Assembly: GCA_032718475.1 (NCBI GenBank)
Contig: JAUCBJ010000046.1
Location: 1-57,611 of the forward strand
DNA length: 57,611 bases
Direction: 5' to 3'
Source of the DNA: Nemertoderma westbladi
Lineage: Eukaryota > Xenacoelomorpha > Nemertodermatida > Nemertodermatidae
The notes under the pieces were generated by a model. It saw only the letters and a program-made list of their open reading frames with translations. It searched no databases and was not told the DNA's origin. Shown here piece by piece: positions 20,590-31,609 of this stretch (its first letter is position 1; every line of letters starts with the position of its first letter). Both the position numbers and the translations under genes were made by a program.

Positions 20590-21950
20590 GTTTTACTATT
20601 CAAAATAAGATTGCTGTGGGGCGAGACACGTAGTCGGCGAGCCTTGGCATACGGTTCATATAGGGCAAATGGGGCATGTCCGTCTGTCCGTCCGTCTGTC
20701 TGTCTGGTAAATCTTTGAACGCGAATTTCTCGGCATCGCTGATTTGAAATTGAACCAAACTTAGTAGGTAAGTAGTAGAGGGAAAGTTTAGAAAATTTGT
20801 AAACTTTGGTGAAAAATCATTCAGTCTGACGTCAGCTACGACAGATTATGTGGTTTTTAGAAAATGTTAAATTTTTCGGGAACGCCTCATTTTCCAGAGC
20901 TGAAATTTTGGTTGCTTGTAGAGAATCATAAAGTCTATCTTCTACGAAATTCAAAAGTTAAGACATTTAATTGGGGATCGGCTAGAGACTCCGAAGTAAT
21001 GACATAGGCCTACCCGTACGGTACTGCTGTACTGTACAAGTACGAAATTGCAGAATAATAATTTGACACCACCTAGCGGATTAATATATAATTGTATATC
21101 GATCGAATACATTTTATAGCATGGGGTATAGGGTCCGAGCCACGAAGTTGGCGGAGCCTTTGCGAACTGGCGCTATCTCTTAGGGGGGTAGGTCAATTAT
21201 GGCAAATAGTTCATTCAATAATTGTACTGTATGTCATCATCGTCGCTACGATTTTGACTTACTTATAACTTCGTCGGAGTTAAAGCTTTCGAGTCTAAAA
21301 TTAGTAGGCATCAATAAGACCATAAGTTTTGTTTTTTAGGGACTTCCAGACACCATCAAATCCTCAGTCTCTCGCTAGAGGGCTACATGTCTAGATATTA
21401 TATATCCTCACATTTTCTTTGCTTTAAACCCGTTCTATTCCATGTACTGTATGGACCATTGTACTAGACCATTAACTGTGTCATTCAAAGGAGGCTCATC
21501 TGTCTGCAGTTCTCTAGTCTGCCGCTAGAGGGCAAAATGTCTCAAAGTGCAATCACTGATTTAGCTGAAACATCAGATATGTGCTAGAACAAGTCCGGTG
21601 TGTTTGCCGGGCTAGGAATCAGTCCGACCAGTTCCACCTCACCACTATTCCAGCTAGGTGTAATTATATAGGACATGCAATAGTGTTTAGGCCCTAGAGT
21701 AACAAGACAGCTTGCTTATGGTTTATCTCGCAAAATGATTGGCTGAGTATTTAATGGAGATTCTTTAGAATAAATATAGCTAAATAATTTTGTTGTGACA
21801 TCAACATGGTAAATTAATATTTCAGTATCAATACTAAAACGTCATAAGGTAAGTTATAATATTTCTTATAAATTGTTTCGCCTCCACGCCTAAAATACTG
21901 TATATTACTTTTAAAACACCAATTTTCTGTTAATACCTGCCTGTGAACAA
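20590..21950. repeat. Probable interspersed repeats with CCGTCTGTCC-type motifs
   Basis: No gene seen. 20610-20640 and 21133-21165 both have a 'gagcc/gagac-cacg-aagttggcggagcc'-like start (GGCGAGCCTTGG; GGCGGAGCCTTTG), followed at 20678-20706 by a run of GTCTGTCCGTCC words, then text on the pattern of dispersed invertebrate repeats (cggcatcgctgatttgaaattg). Boundaries unclear. Confidence 0.35.
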
Positions 21951-21954
21951 TCCT

Positions 21955-22160
21955 CTGTGTACCTTTGGGTTGGGGTGCAGATTAAGGGGGGGGGGGGGGG
22001 GGGGGTTGAAAGCGAGCAACTTTCCCCTCTTATGATTTATTTGCGGTTTGGTTAATTTCTTAAATACAGATTTTGTGTTAGAATTGCTCAATTTTAATTT
22101 GTATCTCATAACTGAGCCTCGTGCTGCGCGAAGGTCCCACGAACGTGTTCATTCTTCGTC
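21955..22160. repeat. Interspersed repeat, copy 1 (CTTTGGGTTGGGGTG...GAGCCTCGTGCTGCGCG)
   Basis: The segments CCTTTGGGTTGGGGTG + GGTTAAGG-like text + poly-G and, about 130 bp on, CTGAGCCTCGTGCTGCGCGA appear in the same order at 47285-47408. The poly-G tract (21987-22006) differs in length between copies. Confidence 0.7.
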
Positions 22161-22392
22161 CGAGACACGTTTACTATGTAATTTTATAGTTGCGTAGTAC
22201 TTTTCGAATTGAGTGTATTCGGTACTAGTGTGTTTTGGGCACAACTCCACCAAATTTTTAATACTAGCTTTTAATACTTTTTTCAAATTTTCTAAAAGAT
22301 ATTAGCTATTAATTAATAATAATATTAGTGTTCTAGAACACAGATTTTTGTTATTGATTACCGGTCATTTCTGTTTATTGTTTTTATTTATT

Positions 22393-22500
22393 TGGATCCG
22401 GACAATTCCGACCCGGACAGTTCCGACCGATGAAAATTTCATTCGATCTCTGAATGGGTTGGAATTGTCCGTGTCGGAATTGTCCGGGTCGGAATCTGTC
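22393..22500. repeat. Fold-back module 2, inverted relative to module 1
   Basis: Arms of GGACAATTCCGACCC-type units surround the core CATTCGATCTCTGAATG, the reverse complement of the module 1 core. The two modules face each other across about 1.9 kb, either as the ends of one larger element or as two independent insertions. Confidence 0.8.
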
Positions 22501-22800
22501 CTAGCTTCGTCTGTCGGTGTACCGGATTCTCACTCATTGTCAACACGGTTTTATTTCTAGGATTCCGTACAGAATATAATAAGTTCCTGGTGAGTATGGA
22601 CGAGTTATCTTGAGTTATGGACGAGAGAATCTTATCAGTAGTTTTGTATAAATTTAACATTTTTTGTAATTTTAAACCATTCTCATACCACCAATGAATG
22701 ACGGGACATCTTGGAGGGAAAATATGAATTCTGATTCTGTTCGCATATTTGTGTAACATTGTTGTCCAGAGGAAATAAAATGTTATAAAATGTAAAAATA

Positions 22801-22925
22801 TCGGGGGGGGGGGGGGGGGGGGGGTAATATTCACCCCCACCCCCTCTAAAATCAAATTTCATGAAATGTAATTTTCAAAAAACGTCTCAAAAAAGTGACA
22901 AAAGTAGGTTTTATAAAGAAGACAT
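22801..22925. repeat. Poly-G/poly-C palindrome of the GATTTTAGAG-G(n) family
   Basis: A run of about 20 G (22804-22824), then TAATATTCA and a C-rich tract, then CTCTAAAATC and ATTTCATGAAAT. The same arrangement, inverted, occurs at 46695-46750 and in part at 45343-45380 and 45580. Confidence 0.6.
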
Positions 22926-23485
22926 TTGACATGCATATTACAGGGGAGTACTATTCATATAGTACTTATGGCAGATTCTGCTCAGTTTGTCGAGGTTTGC
23001 TATTGCCTCGTGTATCTTTTTGAGTCGTGCAAGCAGGGAATCTCCTGTCATAATGCGTTTTACTTCCTTTCACCTCTCTTCTTGCAATTCGGTCAGTTTC
23101 TATTGCTGAATGTTGCCATTCCATTGCGAATGAACTATGATGAGTAGGTACTTTGGAGAGAAGAGGGTGACTGTGACCGTAAAGTATGATGGCTGGTGAT
23201 CTACCATCAATCCGAGGGGTATTGCGGAGTTCGAGCAATCCGAGGGGTATTGCGGAGTTCGAGCAATCCGAGGAGTATTGCGGAGTTCGAGCAATCCTTG
23301 TAAGAACTTGTCGGATGTGATGCTTCCATGATCAGATTTGGCGACAAGGTTTTTGACTGCTTTCACAGTTACCTCCGCCAATCCATTTGACTGTGGGTTG
23401 TAAGGTGTAGAGGGATTCCAAGCAACTCCCCAATTATTGAGAAAATCCTTGAAAACTTTAGCAATATACTGCGGACCACCATCAG
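22926..23485 (-). pseudogene. Ty3/gypsy pol, integrase C-terminal half (broken)
   Basis: The minus strand encodes the second half of a retroviral-type integrase core: DGGPQY with its catalytic Asp, then STPYNPQSNGLAE with the catalytic Glu near the end, then a GRSP/HSSFAMEWQ C-terminal part typical of gypsy. It is broken by a 28-bp unit present three times (23209-23292) that shifts the frame. The N-terminal half of the same gene lies at 35121-36905; everything between is a later insertion. Integrases insert the retroelement DNA copy into the host genome; this one cannot be functional. Confidence 0.85.
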
Positions 23486-24002
23486 GGGTGATATGCACCA
23501 ATTTAGAATAGAATGAGTCTAATTAGTTCACTAATTAGTGTAGACTCAGTCTAGAGTTAGATCAGTCTAATTTCTATATGCACCAACATTTTCCAGTCTA
23601 TTATATTCCTAGTTCAGTCTAATTAGATTAGACTGGAAGAACCAATACAATGATTACCTCCAATTGTTTCATATCCAATCACAGATCAGCATTTATTTTA
23701 AAGATTTATCATTGGCTGCCTGTCTAGCACTGTATAGATGTTACCTACTCCAGTACAGTACTCTGCTGGTATTGTGTTGTGTGGTGCTTTGAAATAAATG
23801 GATAAGAACTTAATAGAGACTATTTTATCGGGTCACACCGATACTTTTGTTTATACAACATAAATATTTTATGATATAGCAACAAAGTAGAAAAAGTGTA
23901 GTTTCACTAGACTTACACTTCTATAGATTTATTAGTAATGTACTATCTTGCTGTTGCCATGTAACAACTTGCTGTCAATATTAACGGCATTAATTGTTAA
24001 CG

Positions 24003-27000
24003 TTACAATAAAGTAAAATAACTTACAATGATGCGATGCAGTCCATCTCTTTGTAGGGCGTTTACAATTGGCTTCACGTATGAGCCAGCGCTATATGTTC
24101 GCGTAGAGCTTTGGTTTGTCACCAGCACCATAACACTCTCTTTACTTTTATTGTGATGTTTTTCCACTATACTCTTAAACATGGCTTTGGATCGCCATTT
24201 ATAGTCCTGGGCGGTTTTCTTCGAGGAGGGGACGCCTGGTATCTTTCCCCGATGGTGATTATTGCTATTTCCTGAATTAGAAATATAAAATGTAAAATCC
24301 TGATTAATTTTCTACGGGCAGAGTAATCAACATCAATAATAACAATAAGTTGTTACTATTGAACACTATAGAAATTGAATAGATAACCGTTGCTGCGTTG
24401 TGAATTAATATTTTTTGACTATTTAAATTGGATATGAATAAATAAGAATTCCGGGCTCCATAGATTTTGCAGTTTACACAGTTTAAAATATTTTAAATAA
24501 CAAGAACATAAAAATATCGAATTTTGAGTAAGAAAGGGTGACAAATTTTCAGAGTTGATTTTGTTTAAAATACTAGCTATATCGTAATTAATTGTTGCCA
24601 CAAAATTACGATTTATAATAATAAACTTAATTTCTGAATTTCTTATACTGTACTGCAGAAAAATTTTAGCTACTTATCTCAGTAATAAAGAAATAAAAAA
24701 AAAATAAACTTATTAATTTATTTGATTTAATTTCATAGTAAAAAAAACGTCACTTAACAAACAAAAACATAAAACACTGTACGAATGAGTTAGACATGAG
24801 TTTAAAATGCTCGATTAAATTGATAAACAATACTACAATACTGCCATACTATATTTGATCTGCATGCTGACTGAAGATTAGGCCTACATTATAGTTCAGT
24901 TTTCGACAACGAATTCCTAATCGGCGAATTTGGTAGAATTTAATACATAATAGAATAGTAAGTAGCAAGCTTTCGACACTCATCAACGTGAAGTAGTCCT
25001 GCGGACAACGGGTGCTGGCTGCTCATCTACGACTTCCAACTTTGGAGTCCGACATGCAGTCCGGACGAGACCAGAACACCATTCCTCCACTCCTCTACTC
25101 TTCCACTCTTGTCGTCTATTCAGTTTGGGTTTGTGGCATAGGCCCAAATTGTCTGTCTATATAATTTTTCAATTTTAATATGGACGTGAGTTGTATAACA
25201 CTCTCGGACAGCATCCTTAAGAATGATGTGCCACCCAGTACCGAAGAGTGTTTTTTATTTGCTGGTAAAGAACTATCCAGCCGTGACATTGAATCTCTTC
25301 GATATAATAACTGGCTTAATGACAATGTTATAGATGCTGTCCTACGATACCTTTGCTTAGAATATAATGGAGCTACACATATCTTTAGCTCACACTTTTT
25401 GGAAACTTTTAGGTTCAGAGGTTATGAATCTGTTAAAAACTGGTCAAATTCAAATACTTTCAACCTCGATTTTATATTTTTTCCTATAATCAAGGGTAAT
25501 ATTCACTGGAACCTTGCTGCCTTCTCACCCAAACCCCCTAGCCCTACTCTCTGGCTCTTTGACTCGCTTGGAAATGTTGACCACCAGGCATTATATGACA
25601 TTAAGAGATGGATCGATCTCGAAGCACAGAGGCTAGGAGTGCAACCCCAAGATGTTAGCTTAGAGTGCCCCCCACCCCCCCCCCCCCCCCCCCCCCACTA
25701 CCACGCAAACAGTTTAACTCATACCAGTGCGGCGTATACATTTGTCGCTTTGCCAAAATGTGCCCACACCAAGAGTCAGCCAACAAAATCAATGACGAAA
25801 CAATTGCCGAATTTCGTAAGTCACTGTCACAGATAATTGAAAAAAATTCCACCTTAGTAAGACCGCAACTAGAGAAATACGGACCATCAATGACAATAAA
25901 CAGGATCCTCAGTCTAGTCATATTCCAACAGAACAGCCATCCCAGACCCCACAACCATCATCATCCACGAAGCATACATTTGGGTCCCAAAGCAGACGTG
26001 CAAACTGCACATCATGTAAGAAATCTTACACACTTACCAATAGCAGGCAGCTCCGTAGGCACAGGTCAGCAAACGGTGACGAGTGCCCTGGCTCTGGTCG
26101 TTCAGTACAGATGGATCAAAGTAATTTGCTCTGTTCTCAACCCCAGGATAGACCCTCAATGATAGATGTCCCGTCACCACTAGGACCACATCCCATCGAG
26201 GAATCAGCTACTCAGCTTTAAAAACTCGTCAGAGATGCCAGAGTGAGACTACTTAAATTTATCCCCCGGGGATCTAGGATCCAGGTGGCCAAGACACTGA
26301 GTAACTGCATACATTCAGTGCTCAAGAATAATGATCATTCCTCATGGTCCAGACTGCTCCTTATGCTATACATTTGCCTGAAGCGCCCTGAGCGAGGGGG
26401 ACAGAAACAACGCAAGTCACTATCTTCACTTGTTAACAACAATTGTGCCATTTTTAACTCTACGACTGACTTAATGACACTTTTTAAACCAAAAAGGTAT
26501 AATAACAAAGCTGAGAATAAGGGTACCCCAATTGATAGAGATGATGCGAATAGACTCCTGGCTTCGGCAGTATTGCAGAAGCTAGATGCAGGCGATGTAA
26601 AGGGAGCTATCCGCATAGCGACGTGCGAAGACTCTATTGAGTTGACTCTAGAATAACTCAAAGAGAAACATCCACCAACTCCCCCAGACCGACGCCCCTT
26701 TCCAGACCATCCAGCTGATGTAAACCCGGTAACTGTTACATCGAAGTCTGTGAAAGCATCAATCAATAATTTCAAAGCCGGTTCTTCAGGTGGGCTCTCA
26801 GGCTTAAGCCCACAGCATTTGCAGGATGCTATATCACAGCGCTCTGGTGAAGCAGGCCTCTCACTCCTTGCGGACTTAACATCATTGGTTAATCTAGTGC
26901 TCTCAGGTGATGTCCCAGATTCGGCTTCCCCTGTTATTATTGGTGCTTCAGTAACTGCCTTTAACAAAAAGGATGGTGGCATCCGCCCTATAGCAGTAGG

Positions 27001-29825
27001 GGAAACCATACGGCAACTGGCCGCAAAGTGTGCCACCCAGGCAGTCTCAGATAAGTTCAGCGGCGTATTTGCACCATCACAACTTGGATTTGGAACCCCT
27101 GGGGGTTGCGAGGCAGCTGTGCATGCTCTGCGAAGCTTTGTGCAATCAGCTGAGGAACAAGATGTCATCCTAAAGCTTGATTTTAAGAACGCTTTTAATA
27201 CTTTGAGAATGGATCACGTTGCAGATTGTATTGCAGATAAAGCCCCAGAGCTTCTCCCATTTTATAGGTTATGTTATGGTTCCTCTTATTTGGTCAAGAT
27301 CTGCTGCTTTCTGAGGAAGGTTTCCAACAGGGGGACCCTTTAGCTGTCTTTGGATTTTGCCTAGGACTCCACCCGAATCTTGACAAATTACAGATAATAT
27401 TCAAAGCAGGGTATATTGATGACGTTACAGTTGGAGGAAACTGGGAAAAGGTACACCCCAATCTTTCATCTTTCAGAACAGCATGTAGCGATATAGGGCT
27501 ATCTCTTAATGAGTCAAAATGTGAACTAACCATCATTGGAAAACCCAATCTTAACTTCATTCCAGAAGATCTGTCCAGGAATCAAGTTGACTAGATCAGA
27601 GGGTTTAGAGCTACTTGGTGCCCCCCTTGGCCCCAAAGCCCTCTCTAATGTCATCTGTAAGTTGGACAACCTCAGTCTGTTTCACAATCGTCTCCGTCTC
27701 CTTGACAACCATGACGCCTTTTTCCTACTCAAAAACTATCTAGCCATACCCAAACTTACATACATGCTCCGTTCATCACCAACTTTCAACAAACCCCATC
27801 TACTTAGCAAGATCGATAACAATATAAGGGAGTCTCTAGAAGAGATAACGAACATTAAACTGGAAACTGAAACCTTGGAGCAAGCAATCCTTTCTTGTCG
27901 ACACAGTGGCCTCGGAATCCCTTCTGTGACAGATATTGCGCCTTGTGCATACCTCTCATCATTGCATAATAATGAATCGTTAATTAAAGAGATTTATCAC
28001 TCTCCTAGTGAGAACAAACACCATGGAGAAGCCATAGACTGTTGGAAAAGCATGATCCCAGAGGCGAATACTCCAGAAGATCCAAAGAGACTGAGAAACT
28101 GGTCAGAACCAATAACAGTTTCACGGTTTGCCTCGCTCCTGGAAGTATCAGACAAAACATCAGCTGCACGCCTGAGAGGTTGCAAGGTCCAAGGATCTGG
28201 GGACTGGCTCAACACCTTGCCATCTTCCTCCCTTGGCCTGAAATTATCTAATGAAGATTTTTGAATCGCTGTTGCTCTTCGGCTGGGCGCACAAGTTTGT
28301 ATCCCATACCCTTGCGTGTGTGGCGCTGCCGTAGACTCATCAGCTCTACATGCTTTCACCTGCTACCACATTAAGAGCCGCCATCAACCTCACAGGCTCA
28401 GGAATGATGCAATTCATTGGGCACTTGCATCTGCAGAGATTTCTAGCACCTTAGAACCTGTTGGAATGTGTAGAAGTGATGGTAAGAGACCGGGCGGGGC
28501 CACATTGCTCCCATAGCTGAGAGGCAAGCCTCTTATTTGGGACTTTACCTGCGTCCACCGCCAGGCTCCCTCTTACTCCCAAACAGCACTCCTAGATGGT
28601 CCTACTGTAGCAGACATGGCTGAAGATAGGAAACTAATGAAATATAGCGAACTCTCACGTAATTATATAATTCAACCTGTAGAAGTCGAATCACTGGGAA
28701 GTCTTGGTACCTCTACGATAGCATTCCTCCATGAACTAGGGCACCGTATACAGAACGTATCTGGCAACAAAAAATCGATTGAACACCTCCGTCAACGTTT
28801 AGGGGTTTGTATCCAGGTCGGTAATGCTGCATGCGTCAAAGAGTCCTTTGCTGCACATTCCGAGTCTTTTAGAGAAATTTTATTTAAATAGTGTCAGAGG
28901 ATTCTAGCGTAAAAGCTAACGGGTCTGGAAGTTATGATCAGGACAATGTTGAAGATCCACAATTAGGGTTTATCGAGTATTTTATAACAAAATGTAAAGA
29001 AGAAACAATTAAAACTATATTGACTTTAACTCAGTTTTTATGAAGAACTCCTGGAAGATTGATCCCCTGTTAATTTTTCGATTATCTTTCTATATTTTTC
29101 AATTTGTTTATTAATATTTAATAAATTGTTGCAGAAATAAAATTAATATATTTATTTTTAAGTAGAAGTTGACTATTCACGCACCTAGGTTATCAGATTT
29201 GGTTCCACATAGCAATTGTGATCGATCTACTATTGGTACCTTTCGCCGCTTCAAGTTTTTGATCGGGCGATGAATTTCATCTTTCCTCTCGCGACTTACA
29301 CTGGGTTTTAATTTGTATCTGAGTCTGGCGATTTCGTATTCTCGTAAGTTTTCCTTATTGACACCAAGGTCTACCGACATCTCAGACATCGACAGAGAGT
29401 CATGGCACTGGCCTGTTGGAGTTGGTCCATTACTCTCAATCTGCATCGGATTGGACTCCGATGCTTCAGCCTCCACGATGTCGGCGTCAGGGTTCAGCCA
29501 TGCATCCCCAATTGTTAGATATGATGGCTCGGATGAGCCGGCAGGTATGCTTTGTTCAAGGGGAACTTTTAGTCTCTCTGTCTCTGCATCTCTGCCCTGG
29601 CTAATAATTAACAGTAGAGTGTAGGCCTACTAATTCAGTAATTGCCTATTTAGCTAAAGGCAGATAAGATAAAGATAGGACTGAATCTGAAATAATAATT
29701 GACCAATGGAAGATAAAACAGCCCACCTGCAGACTTGCTTTAGGAAAACTCTGCAGCCAAGTACTGAACCCCTGATTAACATTGCTGTCAATCACCAGGT
29801 TGGATAAAATATGGCTTGGCGTCAT
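24003..29825 (-). CDS. Unknown three-exon gene carried inside the Harbinger element
   Basis: Exons 29825-29727, 29596-29185 and 24271-24027 (or to a stop at 24003 if read through). Splice sites are good: donor CTGCAG|GTGGGC, acceptor TTAGCCAG, donor CTAG|GTGCGT, acceptor TCTAATTCAG, and a GTAAGT after codon ATT at 24026. All phases agree (0, then 1) and there is no stop, giving about 252-259 residues. An AATAAA lies at about 23930 on the minus strand. The product starts MTPSHILSNLV, has an acidic middle, a basic patch NLKRRKVPIVD that could be a nuclear signal, and a C-terminal segment YKWRSKAMFKSIVEKHHNKS ... GSYVKPIVNALQRDGLHR. I do not recognise the family. Intron 2 (4.9 kb) contains a nested retroelement. 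It is the only undamaged gene of the transposon. Confidence 0.65.
24027..24271 (-). CDS. Passenger gene, exon 3
   Basis: 245 bp, acceptor TCTAATTCAG. Encodes GKIPGVPSSKKTAQDYKW, SIVEKHHNKSKESVMVLVTN and GSYVKPIVNALQRDGLHR. The frame either stops seven codons after a perfect GTAAGT or splices to an unseen last exon. Confidence 0.65.
25180..28891 (+). pseudogene. Degraded non-LTR retroelement with N-terminal Ulp1-type protease
   Basis: Reads in order: (1) a Ulp1/SENP-like cysteine protease (25180 to about 25860) with WLNDNVI, HW (residues 109-110), FDS (Asp about 128) and NSYQCGVYIC; its frame shifts in a poly-C tract at 25668-25696. (2) A zinc finger CTSCKKSYTLTNSRQLRRHR with CPGSGR (about 26005-26095). 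(3) A reverse transcriptase (about 26500-28260) with GGLSGLSPQHL, KKDGGIRPIAVGETIR, LKLDFKNAFN and YIDD as active site (27412). (4) A C-terminal domain with VCGAAVDSSALHAFTC, DGKRPGG and KPLIWDFTC (28310-28560), which I take to be a restriction-like endonuclease. At least six stops or frameshifts break it. It is inserted in intron 2 of the passenger gene in the opposite direction. Ends were not found. Confidence 0.82.
28892..29184. other. 3' flank of the retroelement / rest of passenger intron 2
   Basis: AT-rich, no gene; the splice donor of passenger exon 2 closes it. Confidence 0.5.
29185..29596 (-). CDS. Passenger gene, exon 2
   Basis: 412 bp, acceptor TTATTAGCCAG, donor CTAG|GTGCGT. Encodes the acidic then basic middle of the protein (DAWLNPDADIVEAEASE; YEIARLRYKLKPSVSRERKD; KNLKRRKVPIVDRSQL). 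Confidence 0.65.
29727..29825 (-). CDS. Passenger gene, exon 1
   Basis: 33 codons from ATG at 29825 to donor CTGCAG|GTGGGC. Start choice is the first ATG of an open segment in phase with exon 2; an upstream exon cannot be excluded. Confidence 0.5.
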
Positions 29826-29829
29826 GCTG

Positions 29830-30477
29830 CTAGGCCAGCCTAGTTACAAATCTGGGTGTACAGGTTAAATGTCGGCACTCTTTGATAATTTGTACTGATT
29901 CAGTCCAGCCCAATTTAAAATAATCTGGGTGGATATTTCTTATAAAATGTGAAATTTTACAGAAAGAGCCACCCCCATTCGCGGTGTCCATTTCGATTTG
30001 GTGTCATTTTGAGTAGCGCTCCCTAACTGCCAACTGTTATCTGATTATGGGGTGATGGCAGCCGTGGGCCATGTGGGGTGTTTTTTTTCTATAACAGTTC
30101 CTATTTATTTTTTATGGAATTTTTTTCGTGAGTATTTTTTTAGGCCTACCTTTTTTTTCAAGATATTTTTTACTGAGATTATTTTACTTATTTTTTTCAA
30201 GATATTTTTTCCACTTATTTATTATTTAAATATTTTATCAAGAGTTTTATAGTGGCAGCCATGGGCCACCATACACAGACGTAGGGCGACCTACTTCCAA
30301 CTTCAGTACTTGCTACCTGGGTATTCAGACAGCTAGCTCCTAGACTTAGGCTGTTAGACGAGGGCAATATGCCTAGTGTAGCTGAGTAGCTGACTGGCTG
30401 AGTGTGTAGTAAGGTAAGGCCGTACTGCCGTAAGATAAGGTAAAATATGTTCAGTATGGTACCGGTCAGCCAGTAGT
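29830..30477. other. Internal Harbinger sequence without a gene
   Basis: T-rich stretch (30070-30250) flanked by two GTGGCAGCC/ATGGCAGCC..GGGCCA words (30055, 30250). Nothing coding seen. Confidence 0.4.
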
Positions 30478-30608
30478 AAAAAAAAGACGTCACTGGGGGG
30501 TTGAACCTGTCTCGTCTAGCGTTGTACAGTACCGTCTGTTTCAGGCTTATTGGCCATCTTTCAGCAACGCGAACACAGACTCAGGCTTCAGGCACTTCCC
30601 CTGACACT
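30478..30608 (-). ncRNA. Pol III-like unit with degenerate hammerhead ribozyme (copy 2)
   Basis: On the minus strand: AGTGTCAGGGG (30608-30598), a weak A box (TGCCTGAAGCCTG), then GCGTTG - CTGAAAGA - GGC/GCC hairpin - GAAA - CAG..CTG - TA - CAACGC (30570-30519), then a B box GGTTCAACCCC (30507-30497), GTGACG and eight T (30485-30478). Stem I is GCGTTG with CAACGC (6 bp); stem III is ACAG with CTGT (4 bp); the cleavage triplet would be GTA. The core has one extra A (CTGAAAGA instead of CTGANGA) and a U-U mismatch opens stem II, so cleavage is doubtful. It is a diverged sister of the unit at 47941-48048. Confidence 0.6.
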
Positions 30609-30754
30609 TCCTAGCTCATTTTATTCACTTCTATCTGACTATTGAACGCAGAATGGGCAGTCTTTAGTTGTTGCATAATTCCTAATTATAATTCGTAGTC
30701 GTAGTCCATCTGTCTGTCCCTCCCATACAGCAGTACTAGGTATATTAATATGTA

Positions 30755-31609
30755 ATGATGAGTATTACTCGTGACATATCGAAGAGAATTGTATCCTTGG
30801 TTCAAAAGACATTTTATAACGTAATATCGGATACTGATCGCGGCGGTGATTCCAATAGAAAGCGCATTAAAGCATGGGCAGAGATTGCAAAAATTATCTG
30901 TGCTGAGAATCATTCGTTAAAAAAACTACATTGGAAATAAAAAAGCACTATTATTATGTGAAAGGTGAAGCTAAGAAGAAGGCACTTTCAGTTAAGGCAT
31001 CCCATACGAAAACTGTAGGTGGACCACATGAGAAACCATGACTGAAACTCAGCTCCTCGTGTACGATTTTAATCGCGATAGTACTTCATTTAATGGCCTT
31101 CCATATTTTTTGGATTCGCCGGTCTCTACGACTACTTCCGCTGATAATAGGCCTACTGGTAATAATAGGCCTAGAGTTAGAGATGCTATTGTTCCCCAAT
31201 GTCTCCCCCTCCCTCAAGAAACAGTACTGTCACAGCTCTGGTTGAATCAAATTTTATCTCCAACTTCATTGGAAAAACGACCGAGACGATTGATCTTGAA
31301 TGCTTAAATGATAATACGCCGTTGGCCCCGTTGCCAAATATTGTTGATCTAGACGATCTAACCACCGGTAATAGTAGTGAAGCTGCAGATCCTAGTTCCT
31401 CTGCAGTTGGTGTTCCTAGAGTTTCTCCGCAAGGTCGTAGTGCTCGTCCTGGTTACCCGTCTAAAAGGCACAAAGTAGCTGCAGGTTCAGAAGTTAAACA
31501 GTTGCAATTAGAAGTATTGTCAATGCAACTGAAAAACCAAAAACTCATGTTTTCTACACTCGAAAAATGTAATATTGCATTGGACAAGTATCTCGGGGGG
31601 CGCTACTAA
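30755..31609 (+). pseudogene. Myb/SANT-like partner gene of the Harbinger element (broken)
   Basis: The N-terminal part LVQKTFYNVISDTD ... NRKRIKAWAEIAKIICAE fits the Myb-like DNA-binding domain that Harbinger elements encode beside their transposase and that brings the transposase to the ends and into the nucleus. After a frameshift near 30915 the text EAKKKALSVKASHTKTVGGP matches the basic tail of that family, then a stop. A further frame (31199-31609) ends in a leucine-rich coiled coil (KQLQLEVLSMQLKNQKLM). It points toward the transposase gene, in convergent arrangement. Confidence 0.72.

Noticed and set aside
26335-27168. 277-codon minus-strand frame
   Set aside because: Antisense shadow of the reverse transcriptase of the nested retroelement.
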